DNA of 64,000 nt from Azospirillum melinis (GCF_013340935.1 NZ_WHOS01000015.1:1-64000); one strand, 5' to 3'. Positions 51,933-61,109 are shown, numbered from the stretch's first letter. The notes: generated from the letters alone by a model not told the origin. Translations and numbers: made by a program.

Positions 51933-52511
51933 TTACTTGCCGGAGCCGGAGTGCGACACTGTGTCGCTTCTGCTGCCGCCGGAGTTTCCGCTGTTCCGGT
52001 TGCCGTCGCCCTGGGCGACCTGGTTGCCGGGGGTAAGCTGGTCGACCTTCTCCTCCACCTTTTCGCGGGCGGTGTCGGTCGGCTGTTCCGACGGCTTGAC
52101 CTCGACCTTCACCGGGGCGGTGCCGTCTTCGATCATGTCCAGCTTTTTGGCGGCGGAGCGCGACAGGTCGATCACACGGCCGTCGACATAGGGACCGCGG
52201 TCGTTGACGATGACGTCGACGCTTTTGCCGTTTTCCTGATTGGTGACTGTGGCCTTGGAACCCAACGGCAGGGTGCGTGAGGCGGCGGTCGCCTTGTTCT
52301 GGTTCATCGTTTCGCCGTTCGCCGTGGTGCGGCCGTGGAACTTCTGGCTGTAGAACGATGCTTCCCCCTTGTGGACGAGGATCTCCTCGCCATCCTCATG
52401 CTCTACATGCACGGGCGGAACCTTGGCCTTCTCGTTCGCCAGCACCGGGACGGCAGTCCCGCACAGGGTCGCGGCGGTCAACGCCAGGACGATAATGCGT
52501 GTTGTCTTCAT
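51933..52511 (-). CDS. rlpA: Septal ring lytic transglycosylase RlpA-family protein
   Basis: A 192-aa secreted protein. A signal peptide (about 1-25, ending VLANEKA) is followed by the double-psi beta-barrel domain: GEASFYSQKFHGRTTANGET, the NQNKATAASRTLPLGSKATV segment and VNDRGPYVDGRVIDLSRSAA with the conserved catalytic-type Asp. There is no SPOR domain. A Lys/Glu-rich then Gly/Ser/Asn-rich tail (about 140-192) follows. RlpA cleaves naked glycan strands in some bacteria. GGAGG lies just before ATG 52511. Confidence 0.9.
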   Translation of the reverse strand: MKTTRIIVLALTAATLCGTAVPVLANEKAKVPPVHVEHEDGEEILVHKGEASFYSQKFHGRTTANGETMNQNKATAASRTLPLGSKATVTNQENGKSVDVIVNDRGPYVDGRVIDLSRSAAKKLDMIEDGTAPVKVEVKPSEQPTDTAREKVEEKVDQLTPGNQVAQGDGNRNSGNSGGSRSDTVSHSGSGK

Positions 52512-52679
52512 CGGTACACCTCCAACGGCGGACCAACGCCATTCAAGGAAAAGAGTTCCCTCGCAGGATCGAGACAAGACATCGACACTATTTCTGGTTT
52601 CTAATATCTTGACGAATTCGGAGTGGGTTGCCCTTGGGGTGCCTTTCCGGTCCGCAACACAACGGTCAGGGGAGAAAGC

Positions 52680-53729
52680 ATGGCCGATGACGCCGCCTGG
52701 ACTGCATCCGAATTTGCGGCGGATCGCCTCGCCAATGGTGGCTCCGCCCCGGCTGAGATGCGTCACGTGGCGATGCCCGACGGGGTTCGGCTGCGCGTCG
52801 CCGTCTGGCCGGTGCCGGTGCAGGCCCGCGGCACGGCGCTGGTGCTGACCGGCCGGGCGGAGTTCATCGAGAAATATGCCGAAACCGCCGAGGCCCTGAC
52901 CGCCCGCGGCTTCCGCGTCGTGGCGGTCGACTGGCGCAACCAGGGCCTGTCCGACCGGCCTCTGCCGAACCGGCAGGTCCATCACCTGACCGACTTCGCG
53001 ACGCTGGTGGACGATCTCGACGAAATACATCGGCAGGTGGTGGCGCCGGTCGCGGTGGAGACGGGCGGTCCGGTGATCGTGCTGGCCCACTCGATGGGCG
53101 GGCTGGTGGCGACATTGGCGCTCGTCCGCCATGCCGATGACGATCCGGACCGCTACGCTGCCGTTCTGCTGGCGGCGCCGATGTACGCCATCCACAGCGG
53201 GCCGCTGCCGCGCTGGCTGGTGCGGGTGCTGGCCAGCCTCGGGCTCGCCTGCGGCTGGGGCGCGCGCTATGCGCTGGGGCAGGGCGATTACGACCCGGCG
53301 GAGGGGAGCTTCGGTCCGGACAACAAGATCACGACCGACCCGCGGCGCTACGCCGCCTTCCACACCCCCTATGCCGAGCGGCCGGAACTGCGCGTCGGCG
53401 GGGTCAGCTTCGCCTGGGTCGCCGCCGCCCTGGATGCGGAGGATGCGCTGCGCCACGTCCTGCCGCTGGAACGGGTGCGCACGCCGGTGCTGCTGCTGAG
53501 CGCGCCGGAGGACCGGGTGGTGCGGGCGGAGGCCCACCGCGCGGTGGCCGCCCGGCTCGGCAATGCCCATGTCGTCGGCTATCCCGGTGCCCGGCACGAG
53601 CTGCTGATGGAAGGCGACGCCATCCGCGACCGGGTATGGGCGGATATCGACGCCTTTCTCGACAAGACGCTCGGCAAGGGGGCCGAGCACAAGACACTTG
53701 CGCCGGCCGGCGGCTCTGTCGTCGGATAG
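52680..53729 (+). CDS. Alpha/beta hydrolase, lysophospholipase/monoacylglycerol lipase type
   Basis: A 349-aa hydrolase of the PldB/serine aminopeptidase S33 group. It has VAVDWRNQGLSDRP (typical of the group), the nucleophile elbow VLAHSMGGLVATLAL, the acid in SAPEDRVVRAE, and the histidine in GARHELLME. No signal peptide is seen. GGGGAGAAA precedes ATG 52680. Probable substrates are lysophospholipids or monoacylglycerols. DUF6352 follows after 30 bases. Confidence 0.9.
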   Translation: MADDAAWTASEFAADRLANGGSAPAEMRHVAMPDGVRLRVAVWPVPVQARGTALVLTGRAEFIEKYAETAEALTARGFRVVAVDWRNQGLSDRPLPNRQVHHLTDFATLVDDLDEIHRQVVAPVAVETGGPVIVLAHSMGGLVATLALVRHADDDPDRYAAVLLAAPMYAIHSGPLPRWLVRVLASLGLACGWGARYALGQGDYDPAEGSFGPDNKITTDPRRYAAFHTPYAERPELRVGGVSFAWVAAALDAEDALRHVLPLERVRTPVLLLSAPEDRVVRAEAHRAVAARLGNAHVVGYPGARHELLMEGDAIRDRVWADIDAFLDKTLGKGAEHKTLAPAGGSVVG

Positions 53730-53759
53730 GTGCCTTCAGGACCAAAGGTGCCCAGCAGC

Positions 53760-54773
53760 ATGACCGATTTCTGGACGGCGTCCGGTTTCCACCTGTTGAC
53801 CCGCGATGCCGACAACCATCTGGCGGTGACGCCCGATTTCCTGCGCGCCTACCTGCTCCGGCCCGAGATGCGTCCGCCGGAGGAGGCCTGCGACGCCGAG
53901 CGCACGCTGCACGCCGCCTTGCTGGACGACCCGGCGCGGGTTGTGCCGGCTCCGCTGATCGACGCCATCGCCGATGCGGACGCACGGGAGAATTTCCAGG
54001 TCTGGCTGGCCTTCCGCGACCGGTTGCTCGCCGCCGGGACGCTGGAGGGCTGCTACATCCGCCTGTTCCGCGAGGGCGCCCGCGGCGTGCCCGGCCTGTT
54101 CATCGACCAGCTGGTCCACGCCATCCTGCGCGGCATCCTCGACGAAACGCCGTCCGGCCTGCGGGCGCGGGCGGGGGAGCTGTTCTTTCGTGAGCAGACG
54201 GTGTCGGTGGAGGACGGCCGCGTCCGCGTCGCCGATGCCGAGACTGTGGAGACGATGGCGGCCTCCGGCGGCTTCGGCTCGCTCGGCCGTCTCGTCGTGG
54301 AAGCCGGCACCGCCCCGCGCAGCGTCGAGCTGGACATCCTGGACGAGACCAACCACCCGCTCTACTGGGGCCGCGACGCCCGGCACGACACGGTTCTGGA
54401 CATCACCTTCGCCGCCGCCGGGCTGGATGCGCTGGCCCGCGTGCTGGAGGCCTGGGTCGGGCATTTCCTCGGCGTGACCGTCAGCATCCAGCCGGTGCAG
54501 AACATCCGCGACGACCGTTGGGTCTGGCATGTCGGGCTGGACAGCGCCGCCACCGCGATCCTCAACGACCTGTACAACGGGGTCGAGGTTGGGGAGGAGC
54601 GGCTGGCCCGCATCCTCGCTTTGTTCCGCCTGGACTTCGCCGATCCCGCCGCCATGCGCCCCGACCTCGCCGGCCGGCCAGTCTATCTGGGGCTGGCGAT
54701 GACGGAGGGGCGGCGGCTGAAGCTCAAGCCGCAGAACCTGCTGGTGAACCTGCCGCTGGCCTCGGTTGCGTGA
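53760..54773 (+). CDS. DUF6352 family protein, unknown function
   Basis: A 337-aa protein matching what I recall of the alphaproteobacterial DUF6352 family (MTDFWTASGFHLLTRDADNH start and RPEMRPPEEACDAERTLHAALL). It has no membrane segment or signal peptide. The C-terminal part contains a WVWHVGLDSAATAILNDLYNG helix-turn pattern. No catalytic motif is evident. It is downstream of, and probably co-transcribed with, the lipase-like hydrolase. Confidence 0.75.
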   Translation: MTDFWTASGFHLLTRDADNHLAVTPDFLRAYLLRPEMRPPEEACDAERTLHAALLDDPARVVPAPLIDAIADADARENFQVWLAFRDRLLAAGTLEGCYIRLFREGARGVPGLFIDQLVHAILRGILDETPSGLRARAGELFFREQTVSVEDGRVRVADAETVETMAASGGFGSLGRLVVEAGTAPRSVELDILDETNHPLYWGRDARHDTVLDITFAAAGLDALARVLEAWVGHFLGVTVSIQPVQNIRDDRWVWHVGLDSAATAILNDLYNGVEVGEERLARILALFRLDFADPAAMRPDLAGRPVYLGLAMTEGRRLKLKPQNLLVNLPLASVA

Positions 54774-54800
54774 GAGTGGGGTTAGAGGGTATCGGCCTTC

Positions 54801-55961
54801 TCAGTCCCCCAGCAGGGCCCCGACCGGCTTCAGCGGTTCGTGCGCGTCGAACAGGATCTTCAGGATTGCCAGGATCGGCACGGCCAGCAGCGCGCCGGGG
54901 ATGCCCCACAGCCAGCCCCAGAACAGGATCGACACGAACACCGCGATGGGGTTCAGCGACAGCCGGCGGCCGACGATCATCGGGGTGAGGAAATTGCCCT
55001 CGATCGTCGTCAGCGCCACGAAGGACAGCGGCGGCAGGATGATGGTGCCCAGGCCGTCGAAGGTCAGGACCGACACCAGGAAGAACACACCGGTCATCAC
55101 CGCCGGGCCGATGAATGGGATGTAGTTGGCCAGCGCCACCATCACCCCCCACAATGCCGGGTTGGGCAGTCCCCACAGCCACATCACCAGCCCGGTCGCC
55201 AGACCCAGGATCGCGTTGATGACGGTGATGGTCAGGAGATAGGCGGCGATGTTCTGCTGCAGCGTCGCCGCGACCATCGCGTAATGCACGCGGTCGTCGA
55301 CGTTGCGCATGGTGCCGATCAGCGCTTCCAGCGAATGCCGGCCGCGGGCGAGGAAGAAATAGAGCAGCACCAGCAGGATCACGACATTGGCCAGCACCGT
55401 TTCGACCTGGCTGACCGCCTGCTCCATCAGCGTCGGACCGCGCACCACCACCTCGCGCACCGGTCCAGCCTCGTTGCCAGTCTCCTTGGTGATCTGCTCG
55501 ATCTGGCGCGACGCTTCGCGGGCGCGGTCGATGCCGGCACGGATGTCGCCCAGCTTGAACTCCAGCTCGTGCATGACCCGCGGCATGCGGTTGACCCACT
55601 CCGCCGCCGGGCCCGACAGGGTGTAGACCGCCAGCAGCACGCCGCCGAACAGCGATACCACCATGATGGCGGCGCCGATGCCCTCCGGCACGCGGACGCG
55701 GTAGAGGGCGCGGACCAGCGGCCGAAGCAGGAAGCTGAGGATCAGCGCCAGCATGATCGGCAGCAGCACGTCGCGCCCGAAATACAGCGCGAACAGCACG
55801 GCGATGACGAACAGGCCGACGGTGGCGATGGTTTGCGCATTGCGGCGATGACCGGGCGGGGGCAGGGGCTCGGTCGCCGGTTCCGGCGTTCCGGCGAGCG
55901 GAGCCTCCGGTGCTGTGGGGTGCGCGGGGGGAATCGAGGCGAACTGGCTGCGGTCTGTCAT
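54801..55961 (-). CDS. AI-2E/PerM family permease
   Basis: A 386-aa inner-membrane protein of the AI-2E transporter (PerM/YdiK) family. A Pro-rich cytoplasmic N-terminus (about 1-40) precedes eight or so helices. The LPIMLALILSFLLRPLVRAL start, a central amphipathic region with GPTLMEQAVSQVE, and NYIPFIGPAVMTG and EGNFLTPMIVGRRLSLNP are signature segments. Members range from autoinducer-2 exporters to sodium/proton antiporters, so the substrate is open. I start at ATG 55961; it converges on DUF6352. Confidence 0.9.
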   Translation of the reverse strand: MTDRSQFASIPPAHPTAPEAPLAGTPEPATEPLPPPGHRRNAQTIATVGLFVIAVLFALYFGRDVLLPIMLALILSFLLRPLVRALYRVRVPEGIGAAIMVVSLFGGVLLAVYTLSGPAAEWVNRMPRVMHELEFKLGDIRAGIDRAREASRQIEQITKETGNEAGPVREVVVRGPTLMEQAVSQVETVLANVVILLVLLYFFLARGRHSLEALIGTMRNVDDRVHYAMVAATLQQNIAAYLLTITVINAILGLATGLVMWLWGLPNPALWGVMVALANYIPFIGPAVMTGVFFLVSVLTFDGLGTIILPPLSFVALTTIEGNFLTPMIVGRRLSLNPIAVFVSILFWGWLWGIPGALLAVPILAILKILFDAHEPLKPVGALLGD

Positions 55962-56086
55962 CGCGGTGGCCGGACCTCCGAAGGTGGGCGCTTGACGGTG
56001 GCGCCCGATCCTCCGATCTAGGGGAGTGTTTTGCCGGACCGCGCGGCCCGCGGTCCCCGCCCGTCCTTGCCGGAGACCCAGTCGCG

Positions 56087-56614
56087 ATGCGCAGCCCGTT
56101 TCCCCTGATGAACGTTTCCGCCGGCCTTTTGGTTCTGGGCCTGCTGACCGCCGGGCTGGCACTGCCCTCGGCGGCGCTGGCGGACGACGTGATCGGCCGC
56201 TTCTCCAACGACTGGACCGGCAACGGCCTGCAGGTCCAGGCCATCGAGGACCCCAAGGTGAAGGGGATCACCTGCCATCTGGTCGATTTCGACCGCAGCC
56301 TGATCGACCGGCTGAGCAAGGGCAACTGGTTCGAGGATCCGTCCAACGCCTCCATTGCCTGCCGCCAGACCGGGGCGGTCACCGTCGGCGACATCGACCT
56401 GTCGCAGAAGGGGGAGGAGGTCTTCTCCGAACGGAAAAGCCTGATCTTCAAGTCGATCGCCATCCGCCGCATCTATGACCGGCCGAACGACACGCTGGTT
56501 TATGTGGTGTACAGCCGACAGGTGAAGGACGCCTCGGCGAAGACCTCGATCTCCACCGTGCCGCTGTTCAGCGCGAACGCGACCTGGACGAAGGGCAAGC
56601 CGGCCGTGAAGTGA
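56087..56614 (+). CDS. creA: CreA family periplasmic protein
   Basis: A 175-aa exported protein. The signal peptide (about 1-33, ending SAALADD) leads to DVIGRFSNDWTGNGLQVQAIEDPKVKGITCHLVDFDR, the CreA core, and SIACRQTGAV; two cysteines may pair. CreA is a widely conserved protein whose role is not known; the E. coli gene sits upstream of the creBC regulators, which are absent here. ATG 56087 is supported by GGAG, and ATG 56108 is an alternative. Confidence 0.88.
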   Translation: MRSPFPLMNVSAGLLVLGLLTAGLALPSAALADDVIGRFSNDWTGNGLQVQAIEDPKVKGITCHLVDFDRSLIDRLSKGNWFEDPSNASIACRQTGAVTVGDIDLSQKGEEVFSERKSLIFKSIAIRRIYDRPNDTLVYVVYSRQVKDASAKTSISTVPLFSANATWTKGKPAVK

Positions 56615-56641
56615 GCGGCCGGTCCGCCCCGGCCTCCATCG

Positions 56642-57595
56642 TCAGCCGACGATCCGCCCCAGCCGCACCGCCGTCTGGCCGGATTTCACGCGGCGGGCGG
56701 GCATGATGAGAACGCAGTCGTTGTAAGGGGTCTGGATCGCGCGGGCGTCGTCCCAGCCGATGACGGTGCCGGCGCGGCCGATCACTTCCATGCCGACGAA
56801 GGGGGCGGTGAAGCGGAAACGCTCACTGGCGGCGGTGATGGCCTCGGTGACCTCGACCACCCGCTGCGGATCGGTTCGCGGGCGCATGCGCGGACCGTTC
56901 GCCGGCTGGTCCACCATCTCCAGCCCGAGAAGCAGGCGCAGGCAGCTTTCCAGCGCCACCGTCGCAGTCTCCGTCCGCCAATGCTGGCCGCACTCGACCA
57001 GGATGGCGGTGTGCGACCCCTCGGGCCTGGCGAAGTTGCCGTAATCGATCAGCCTCTTGCCCCCGGCATGACCGCCGTCCGCCACCACCCAGGCCGGATA
57101 GCCGAGGCCGAGCGCCAGATCGCGCCCGCGTGTGGTCCGTCCGCACAAGGTCAGCGGTGCGGTGTCCGCCGTCATCGAATGGAGATCGAGCAGCAAATCC
57201 GCCGATTCATAGACCGGCCGCAGGGCGCGGGCGCGCCGAAGCTCGATGCTGTCGCGCCGGCCGTCGAGATGCTCCGGCGACCACAGCCGGTTGAAATCCT
57301 CGTCCAGATAGCGCGACGCGTAAGGGTTCTGGCGGTCGAAGGTGGCGTAGGCCGCGGTGTTGGCGAAGACGAAGGTCAGCCGTCCGCGTGTCGGCCGCAG
57401 TCCCATGCGCAGCAGGGCGTCCAGCGCTATGGCGCCGCACAGTTCGTTGCCGTGGACGAGCGCGTTCAGCACCACATGCGGCCCGGGCTCTGCCGCCGAC
57501 AGGCTGGTGACGTGGTCGATGCCGGTGTTGCCGCGCCGGTAGGGCGCGATGTCCGGCGGCGTGAGTTCTACGGGGGCGAAGAGCGGGTCGGTCAA
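56642..57595 (-). CDS. Succinylglutamate desuccinylase/aspartoacylase (M14) family protein
   Basis: A 317-aa zinc carboxypeptidase-fold deacylase. Zinc ligands are in ALVHGNELCG (His, Glu) and LLLDLHSMTAD (His), with an arginine-containing DEDFNRLW segment. The family removes acyl groups from amino acids such as N-acetylaspartate or N-succinylglutamate. No ast genes adjoin it. It is divergent from a second N-formylglutamate amidohydrolase gene 298 bases away, so both may deblock N-acyl amino acids. Confidence 0.9.
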   Translation of the reverse strand: MTDPLFAPVELTPPDIAPYRRGNTGIDHVTSLSAAEPGPHVVLNALVHGNELCGAIALDALLRMGLRPTRGRLTFVFANTAAYATFDRQNPYASRYLDEDFNRLWSPEHLDGRRDSIELRRARALRPVYESADLLLDLHSMTADTAPLTLCGRTTRGRDLALGLGYPAWVVADGGHAGGKRLIDYGNFARPEGSHTAILVECGQHWRTETATVALESCLRLLLGLEMVDQPANGPRMRPRTDPQRVVEVTEAITAASERFRFTAPFVGMEVIGRAGTVIGWDDARAIQTPYNDCVLIMPARRVKSGQTAVRLGRIVG

Positions 57596-57839
57596 GCGGC
57601 AAGCTCACCAGCGGTGGGCGCTCCGAACAGTATGGCGAACCAAGCGACTCCACGCCAGTGCGGGCCGGTGCGCCGCCGCGGTTTTTTTGGCTGATGCGTC
57701 TGGCGCAATGTTGCGGCGGCATGGCAGCATCATGACGAATTGCCGTCGACTGCGAGTTGACGCATGGGTTATAGGATCCGCCGGATCGATAAGGGCGGCG
57801 GTGGACGTTGCGGCACTTGAACTGGCGGTTGTTCCACTC

Positions 57840-57884
57840 GGGCGATCTGGTTGAGGGCGATCTGGTTGGGGGTTGTCTGGTCGG
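57840..57884. repeat. Three tandem 15-base repeats before the amidohydrolase gene
   Basis: GGGCGATCTGGTTGA (57840-57854), GGGCGATCTGGTTGG (57855-57869) and the degenerate GGGTTGTCTGGTCGG (57870-57884) follow each other without gaps, ending nine bases before the start codon. They may be operator or translational elements or simply replication slippage. The rest of 57596-57839 holds nothing I can identify beyond likely divergent promoters. Confidence 0.55.
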
Positions 57885-57893
57885 AGCCGGTCG

Positions 57894-58760
57894 ATGAGCT
57901 TCGTGATCGATGACGTTCTGGTCCGCAACGACCCGGTCGGCCGGCGCCTTCCGGTGCTGTTCGATTCGCCGCACAGTGGCAGCGTCTATCCCGACGATTT
58001 CCGGGTGATCTGCCCGCATCCGCTGCTGCGTCAGGCCGAGGACACCCATGTCGAGGAGCTGTTCGCCACGGCACCCGACCATGGCGCCACTCTGCTGTGC
58101 GCGCTGTTCCCGCGGACCTGCATCGACGTGAACCGGGCCGTCGACGACATCGACCCGTCGATGATCGACGGCGACCTGCCGCTACGGCTGCGTCCGACAC
58201 CGCGCAGCACGCTGGGCATGGGGCTGATCCGGGCCATGCTGCGGCCGGGTGTTCCGCTCTATGACGGGAAGCTGCCGGCGTCGGTGGTTGCCGACCGCAT
58301 CGACCGTTATTACCGCCCCTACCACGCCCAGATGCGGATGGCGCTGGATGGTCTGGCGGAGCGGTTCGGGGCAGCGTGGCACGTCAACTGCCATTCCATG
58401 CCGTCATCGCTGCGGCCGGACGGGCGCGATCCGCTGGCGGTGGATTTCGTCATCGGCGACCGCGACGGCACCACCAGCGAGCCGGGTTTCGTCCGGCTGG
58501 TGGCGGACACCCTACGCGGCCTCGGCCATCGGGTGGCGATCAACGATCCTTACAAGGGTGTGGAACTGCTGGCGCGCTATGGCGAGCCGGCGCGCGGCCG
58601 CCATTCGATCCAGCTGGAGATCAACCGGCGCCTCTACATGAATGAGGAGACTCTGGAGCGCCACGACGGTTTCGCCCGGCTGAAGGGCGATATCGACACG
58701 CTGATCCGCCGCATCGCCGACTATGCCGGCCAGCGCGTCCTGCACCGCGCAGCGGAGTAG
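57894..58760 (+). CDS. N-formylglutamate amidohydrolase family protein (copy 2)
   Basis: A 288-aa FGase-family hydrolase. VLFDSPHSGSVYPDDF, CIDVNRAVDDID, WHVNCHSMPS and IQLEINRRLYMNE carry the likely metal and substrate residues. It is only distantly like copy 1 at 29337 and is closer to HutG-type FGases, though hut genes are not nearby. I start at ATG 57894 (MSFVIDDVLVRND). Its neighbour across the divergent gap is an M14 deacylase. Confidence 0.9.
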   Translation: MSFVIDDVLVRNDPVGRRLPVLFDSPHSGSVYPDDFRVICPHPLLRQAEDTHVEELFATAPDHGATLLCALFPRTCIDVNRAVDDIDPSMIDGDLPLRLRPTPRSTLGMGLIRAMLRPGVPLYDGKLPASVVADRIDRYYRPYHAQMRMALDGLAERFGAAWHVNCHSMPSSLRPDGRDPLAVDFVIGDRDGTTSEPGFVRLVADTLRGLGHRVAINDPYKGVELLARYGEPARGRHSIQLEINRRLYMNEETLERHDGFARLKGDIDTLIRRIADYAGQRVLHRAAE

Positions 58761-58764
58761 GCGC

Positions 58765-58810
58765 CCCGCCACAACCCGCCGCAACAGCGGCGGCAGGTTG
58801 TTGTGGCGGG
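58765..58810. other. Convergent-gene hairpin after amidohydrolase copy 2
   Basis: CCCGCCACAA (58765-58774) pairs with TTGTGGCGGG (58801-58810), and inside CCGCCGC (58776-58782) pairs with GCGGCGG (58787-58793). It begins four bases after one stop codon and lies 17 bases from the opposite one. There is no T run, so it is a strong structural 3' end rather than a classical terminator. Confidence 0.55.
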
Positions 58811-58827
58811 TCCGCTCAGGCCACTTG

Positions 58828-59148
58828 TCACATCTGGGTGATGTGCCGTCGCGCGATATCCAGGAAATGCGCCATCTGCTTTTCCACCCGGTGGTCGGAG
58901 ATGTCGACGCCGCGGGCGTGCAGGTCGGTGCACAGCCTGTCCCGAATGTCATGCGGGCCGGGGGTGGCGATGTCGGTATCCACGATCTGGCGGGCATAGG
59001 CCTCGGCCTCCGCCCCGGACAGCCCCATCAGGTCGGCAGCCCATTCGCCGGCCAGCCGGTCGCGCCGGGCGCGGATGCGGAAGAGCAGGTCCTCGTCGTG
59101 CTGGAACTTGTTCTCGAAGGCCTTTTCGCGGTCGTCGAAGGTCGTCAT
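58828..59148 (-). CDS. DUF1476 protein (F1-ATPase zeta inhibitor subunit family)
   Basis: A 106-aa helical protein. The start MTTFDDREKAFENKFQHDED is diagnostic of DUF1476, shown in Paracoccus to be the zeta subunit that inhibits reverse rotation of F1Fo-ATPase through its N-terminal segment. The four-helix remainder (ARRDRLAGEWAADLMGLSG and on) is typical. AGGAG precedes ATG 59148. In free-living species the inhibitory strength varies, so its strength here is unknown. It is far from the atp operon. Confidence 0.92.
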   Translation of the reverse strand: MTTFDDREKAFENKFQHDEDLLFRIRARRDRLAGEWAADLMGLSGAEAEAYARQIVDTDIATPGPHDIRDRLCTDLHARGVDISDHRVEKQMAHFLDIARRHITQM

Positions 59149-59337
59149 GGTGACCCGCGCTCCTTTATTGGTTTCACTCCCGGATATAAGGATAATATAG
59201 CCCGAAGGCGGCTGTCGTCACTGTCCCGCCGCGTCGCACCCGCGGATATTCTGCAGGGCCTCCCCAGGTGGCGGGATACCCCCAAGCGACATCAAAGGCT
59301 GTCACGACCGAATACCGACGACGCCGAAGACCGGCAT

Positions 59338-59367
59338 CCCCAGAGACGCAACCCCCAGAGACGCAAC
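59338..59367. repeat. Two tandem 15-base repeats before the TANGO2-like gene
   Basis: CCCCAGAGACGCAAC occurs twice in direct tandem (59338-59352, 59353-59367), ending 17 bases before the start codon at 59385. This resembles, in size and position but not in sequence, the 15-base repeats at 57840-57884. Confidence 0.55.
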
Positions 59368-59384
59368 CGAAGACAGGGCAAGGC

Positions 59385-60158
59385 ATGTGCAGTGTGATTC
59401 TCCTGCGGCGACCCGATGCAACCTGGCCGCTGGTCGTCGCCGGGAACCGTGACGAGATGGTGGGGCGCCCCTGGCTCCCGCCGGCCCGCCACTGGCCCGA
59501 CCGCCCCAACGTGGTCGCCGGGCTCGACGAGCTGGCGGGCGGCTCCTGGATGGGGCTGAACGACGAGGGGGTGGTGGCGGTCATCCTCAACCGCTTCGGC
59601 ACTCTGGGGCCGGAGGCCGGCAAGCGGTCGCGCGGCGAACTGGTGCTGGATGCGCTCGACCATGCCGACGCCGCCGATGCGGCGCGCAGCTTCGCCGACC
59701 TCGACATCCGCGCCTATCGCCCGTTCAATCTGGTGATCGCCGACAACCGCGACGCTTTCCTGGTCGTCCACCGCGGCGCCAACCCGCGCCACCGGCCGGA
59801 GGTGTCGTCGATCCCCGCCGGCGTCCACATGCTGACCGCCTTCGAGCTGGACGACCCGCAGGACCCGCGCACCGCCTTCTACCGCCCGCTGTTCGAGCAT
59901 GCCATTCCGCCGACCCTCGACGCGCTCGACGCGGAGACCTTCGCCTGGGGCGGCTGGCCGGAGCTGATGGCAAGCCGCATCTGGGAGGGCACGCCGGACG
60001 AGCGCGGCGCCATGGATTTCCTGCTGCCCAGCGGCTTCGGAACCTCGTCCAGCTCGCTTCTCGCGGTGCCGCGGGTGGAGCGTCCCGACCTGAACCCGAT
60101 CTGGCACTTCGCCCCCGGCCGTCCGCACGCGGTGGACTACGTGCCGGTGGAACTGTGA
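59385..60158 (+). CDS. NRDE/TANGO2 family protein
   Basis: A 257-aa member of the TANGO2 family, named for the NRDE motif seen here as AGNRDEMVGRP. The second residue is cysteine (MCSVILLRR), which would become an N-terminal nucleophile, as in Ntn hydrolases, after removal of methionine. GGSWMGLNDEGVVAVILNR is also conserved. Human TANGO2 is tied to haem or lipid handling; the bacterial role is unclear. I start at ATG 59385, since the repeat-rich sequence upstream in the same frame is not family-like. Confidence 0.88.
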   Translation: MCSVILLRRPDATWPLVVAGNRDEMVGRPWLPPARHWPDRPNVVAGLDELAGGSWMGLNDEGVVAVILNRFGTLGPEAGKRSRGELVLDALDHADAADAARSFADLDIRAYRPFNLVIADNRDAFLVVHRGANPRHRPEVSSIPAGVHMLTAFELDDPQDPRTAFYRPLFEHAIPPTLDALDAETFAWGGWPELMASRIWEGTPDERGAMDFLLPSGFGTSSSSLLAVPRVERPDLNPIWHFAPGRPHAVDYVPVEL

Positions 60159-60196
60159 CGCGGCAACCGCACAATCCTGCCCTCCAGCCCCCGTCG

Positions 60197-60225
60197 TTGT
60201 GTTCGCGCACCCGGCTTGCTATATC
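60197..60225 (+). promoter_or_regulatory. purC-purS promoter
   Basis: TTGTGT (60197-60202), a 17-base spacer and TATATC (60220-60225) predict transcription from about 60232, 60 bases before purC. No PurR-like palindrome was evident. Confidence 0.5.
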
Positions 60226-60291
60226 ACTCAGGCACATTCCTGGGCCGGCAAGCTCGCTTGACCGGTCCTTACGTATTTGGACGAAGACGCG

Positions 60292-61056
60292 ATGACACGA
60301 CGCCGGCGCATCTACGAAGGCAAGGCCAAGGTACTCTTCGAAGGGCCGGAGCCGGGCACCCTGGTGCAGTACTTCAAGGACGATGCCACCGCCTTCAACA
60401 ACCAGAAGAAGGGCGTCATCACCGGCAAGGGGGTGCTGAACAACCGCATCTCCGAATATCTGATGAGCCGTCTGTCCGAGATCGGCGTGCCCACGCACTT
60501 CATGCGCCGCCTGAACATGCGCGAGCAGCTGGTGCGCGAGGTGGAGATCATCCCGATCGAGGTCGTCGTCCGCAACGTCGCCGCTGGCAGCCTGTCGCGC
60601 CGCTTCGGCATTCCCGAAGGCACGCCGCTGCCGCGGTCGATCATCGAATATTACTACAAGTCTGACGAGCTGAACGACCCGATGGTCTCGGAGGAGCACA
60701 TCACCGCCTTCGGTTGGGCGGCTCCCCAGGATCTCGATGACATGGTCGCGCTCAGCTTGCGCGTGAACGACTATCTGTCCGGCCTCTTCCTCGGCATCGG
60801 CCTCAAGCTGGTGGACTTCAAGCTGGAGTTCGGCCGGCTGTGGGAGAACGAGGAGATGCGGATCGTCCTGGCGGACGAGATCAGCCCCGACAACTGCCGC
60901 CTGTGGGACGTCAAGACCAACGAGAAGCTGGACAAGGACCGGTTCCGCCAGGATCTGGGCCGCGTCGAGGAAGCCTATCAGGAGGTCGCGCGGCGCCTCG
61001 GCATCCTGCCGGAAGGCGGGCCGAGCGACGTCAAGGGTCCCAAGACGATCCAGTGA
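60292..61056 (+). CDS. purC: Phosphoribosylaminoimidazole-succinocarboxamide synthase
   Basis: SAICAR synthetase (254 aa) joins CAIR and aspartate in purine synthesis. [12 protein letters not shown] (ATP loop), [32 protein letters not shown] and [10 protein letters not shown] and [12 protein letters not shown] are all present. I chose ATG 60292 over a TTG at 60277. purS follows after 53 bases. Confidence 0.96.
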   Translation: MTRRRRIYEGKAKVLFEGPEPGTLVQYFKDDATAFNNQKKGVITGKGVLNNRISEYLMSRLSEIGVPTHFMRRLNMREQLVREVEIIPIEVVVRNVAAGSLSRRFGIPEGTPLPRSIIEYYYKSDELNDPMVSEEHITAFGWAAPQDLDDMVALSLRVNDYLSGLFLGIGLKLVDFKLEFGRLWENEEMRIVLADEISPDNCRLWDVKTNEKLDKDRFRQDLGRVEEAYQEVARRLGILPEGGPSDVKGPKTIQ

Positions 61057-61109
61057 CCGCCATCCAGCAACCACCCCTCCACCAACACCGTAAAGCGAGC
61101 GGACATCCG

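Noticed and set aside
57840-57884. CRISPR-like array
   Set aside because: The 15-base units are contiguous without spacers and there are no cas genes.
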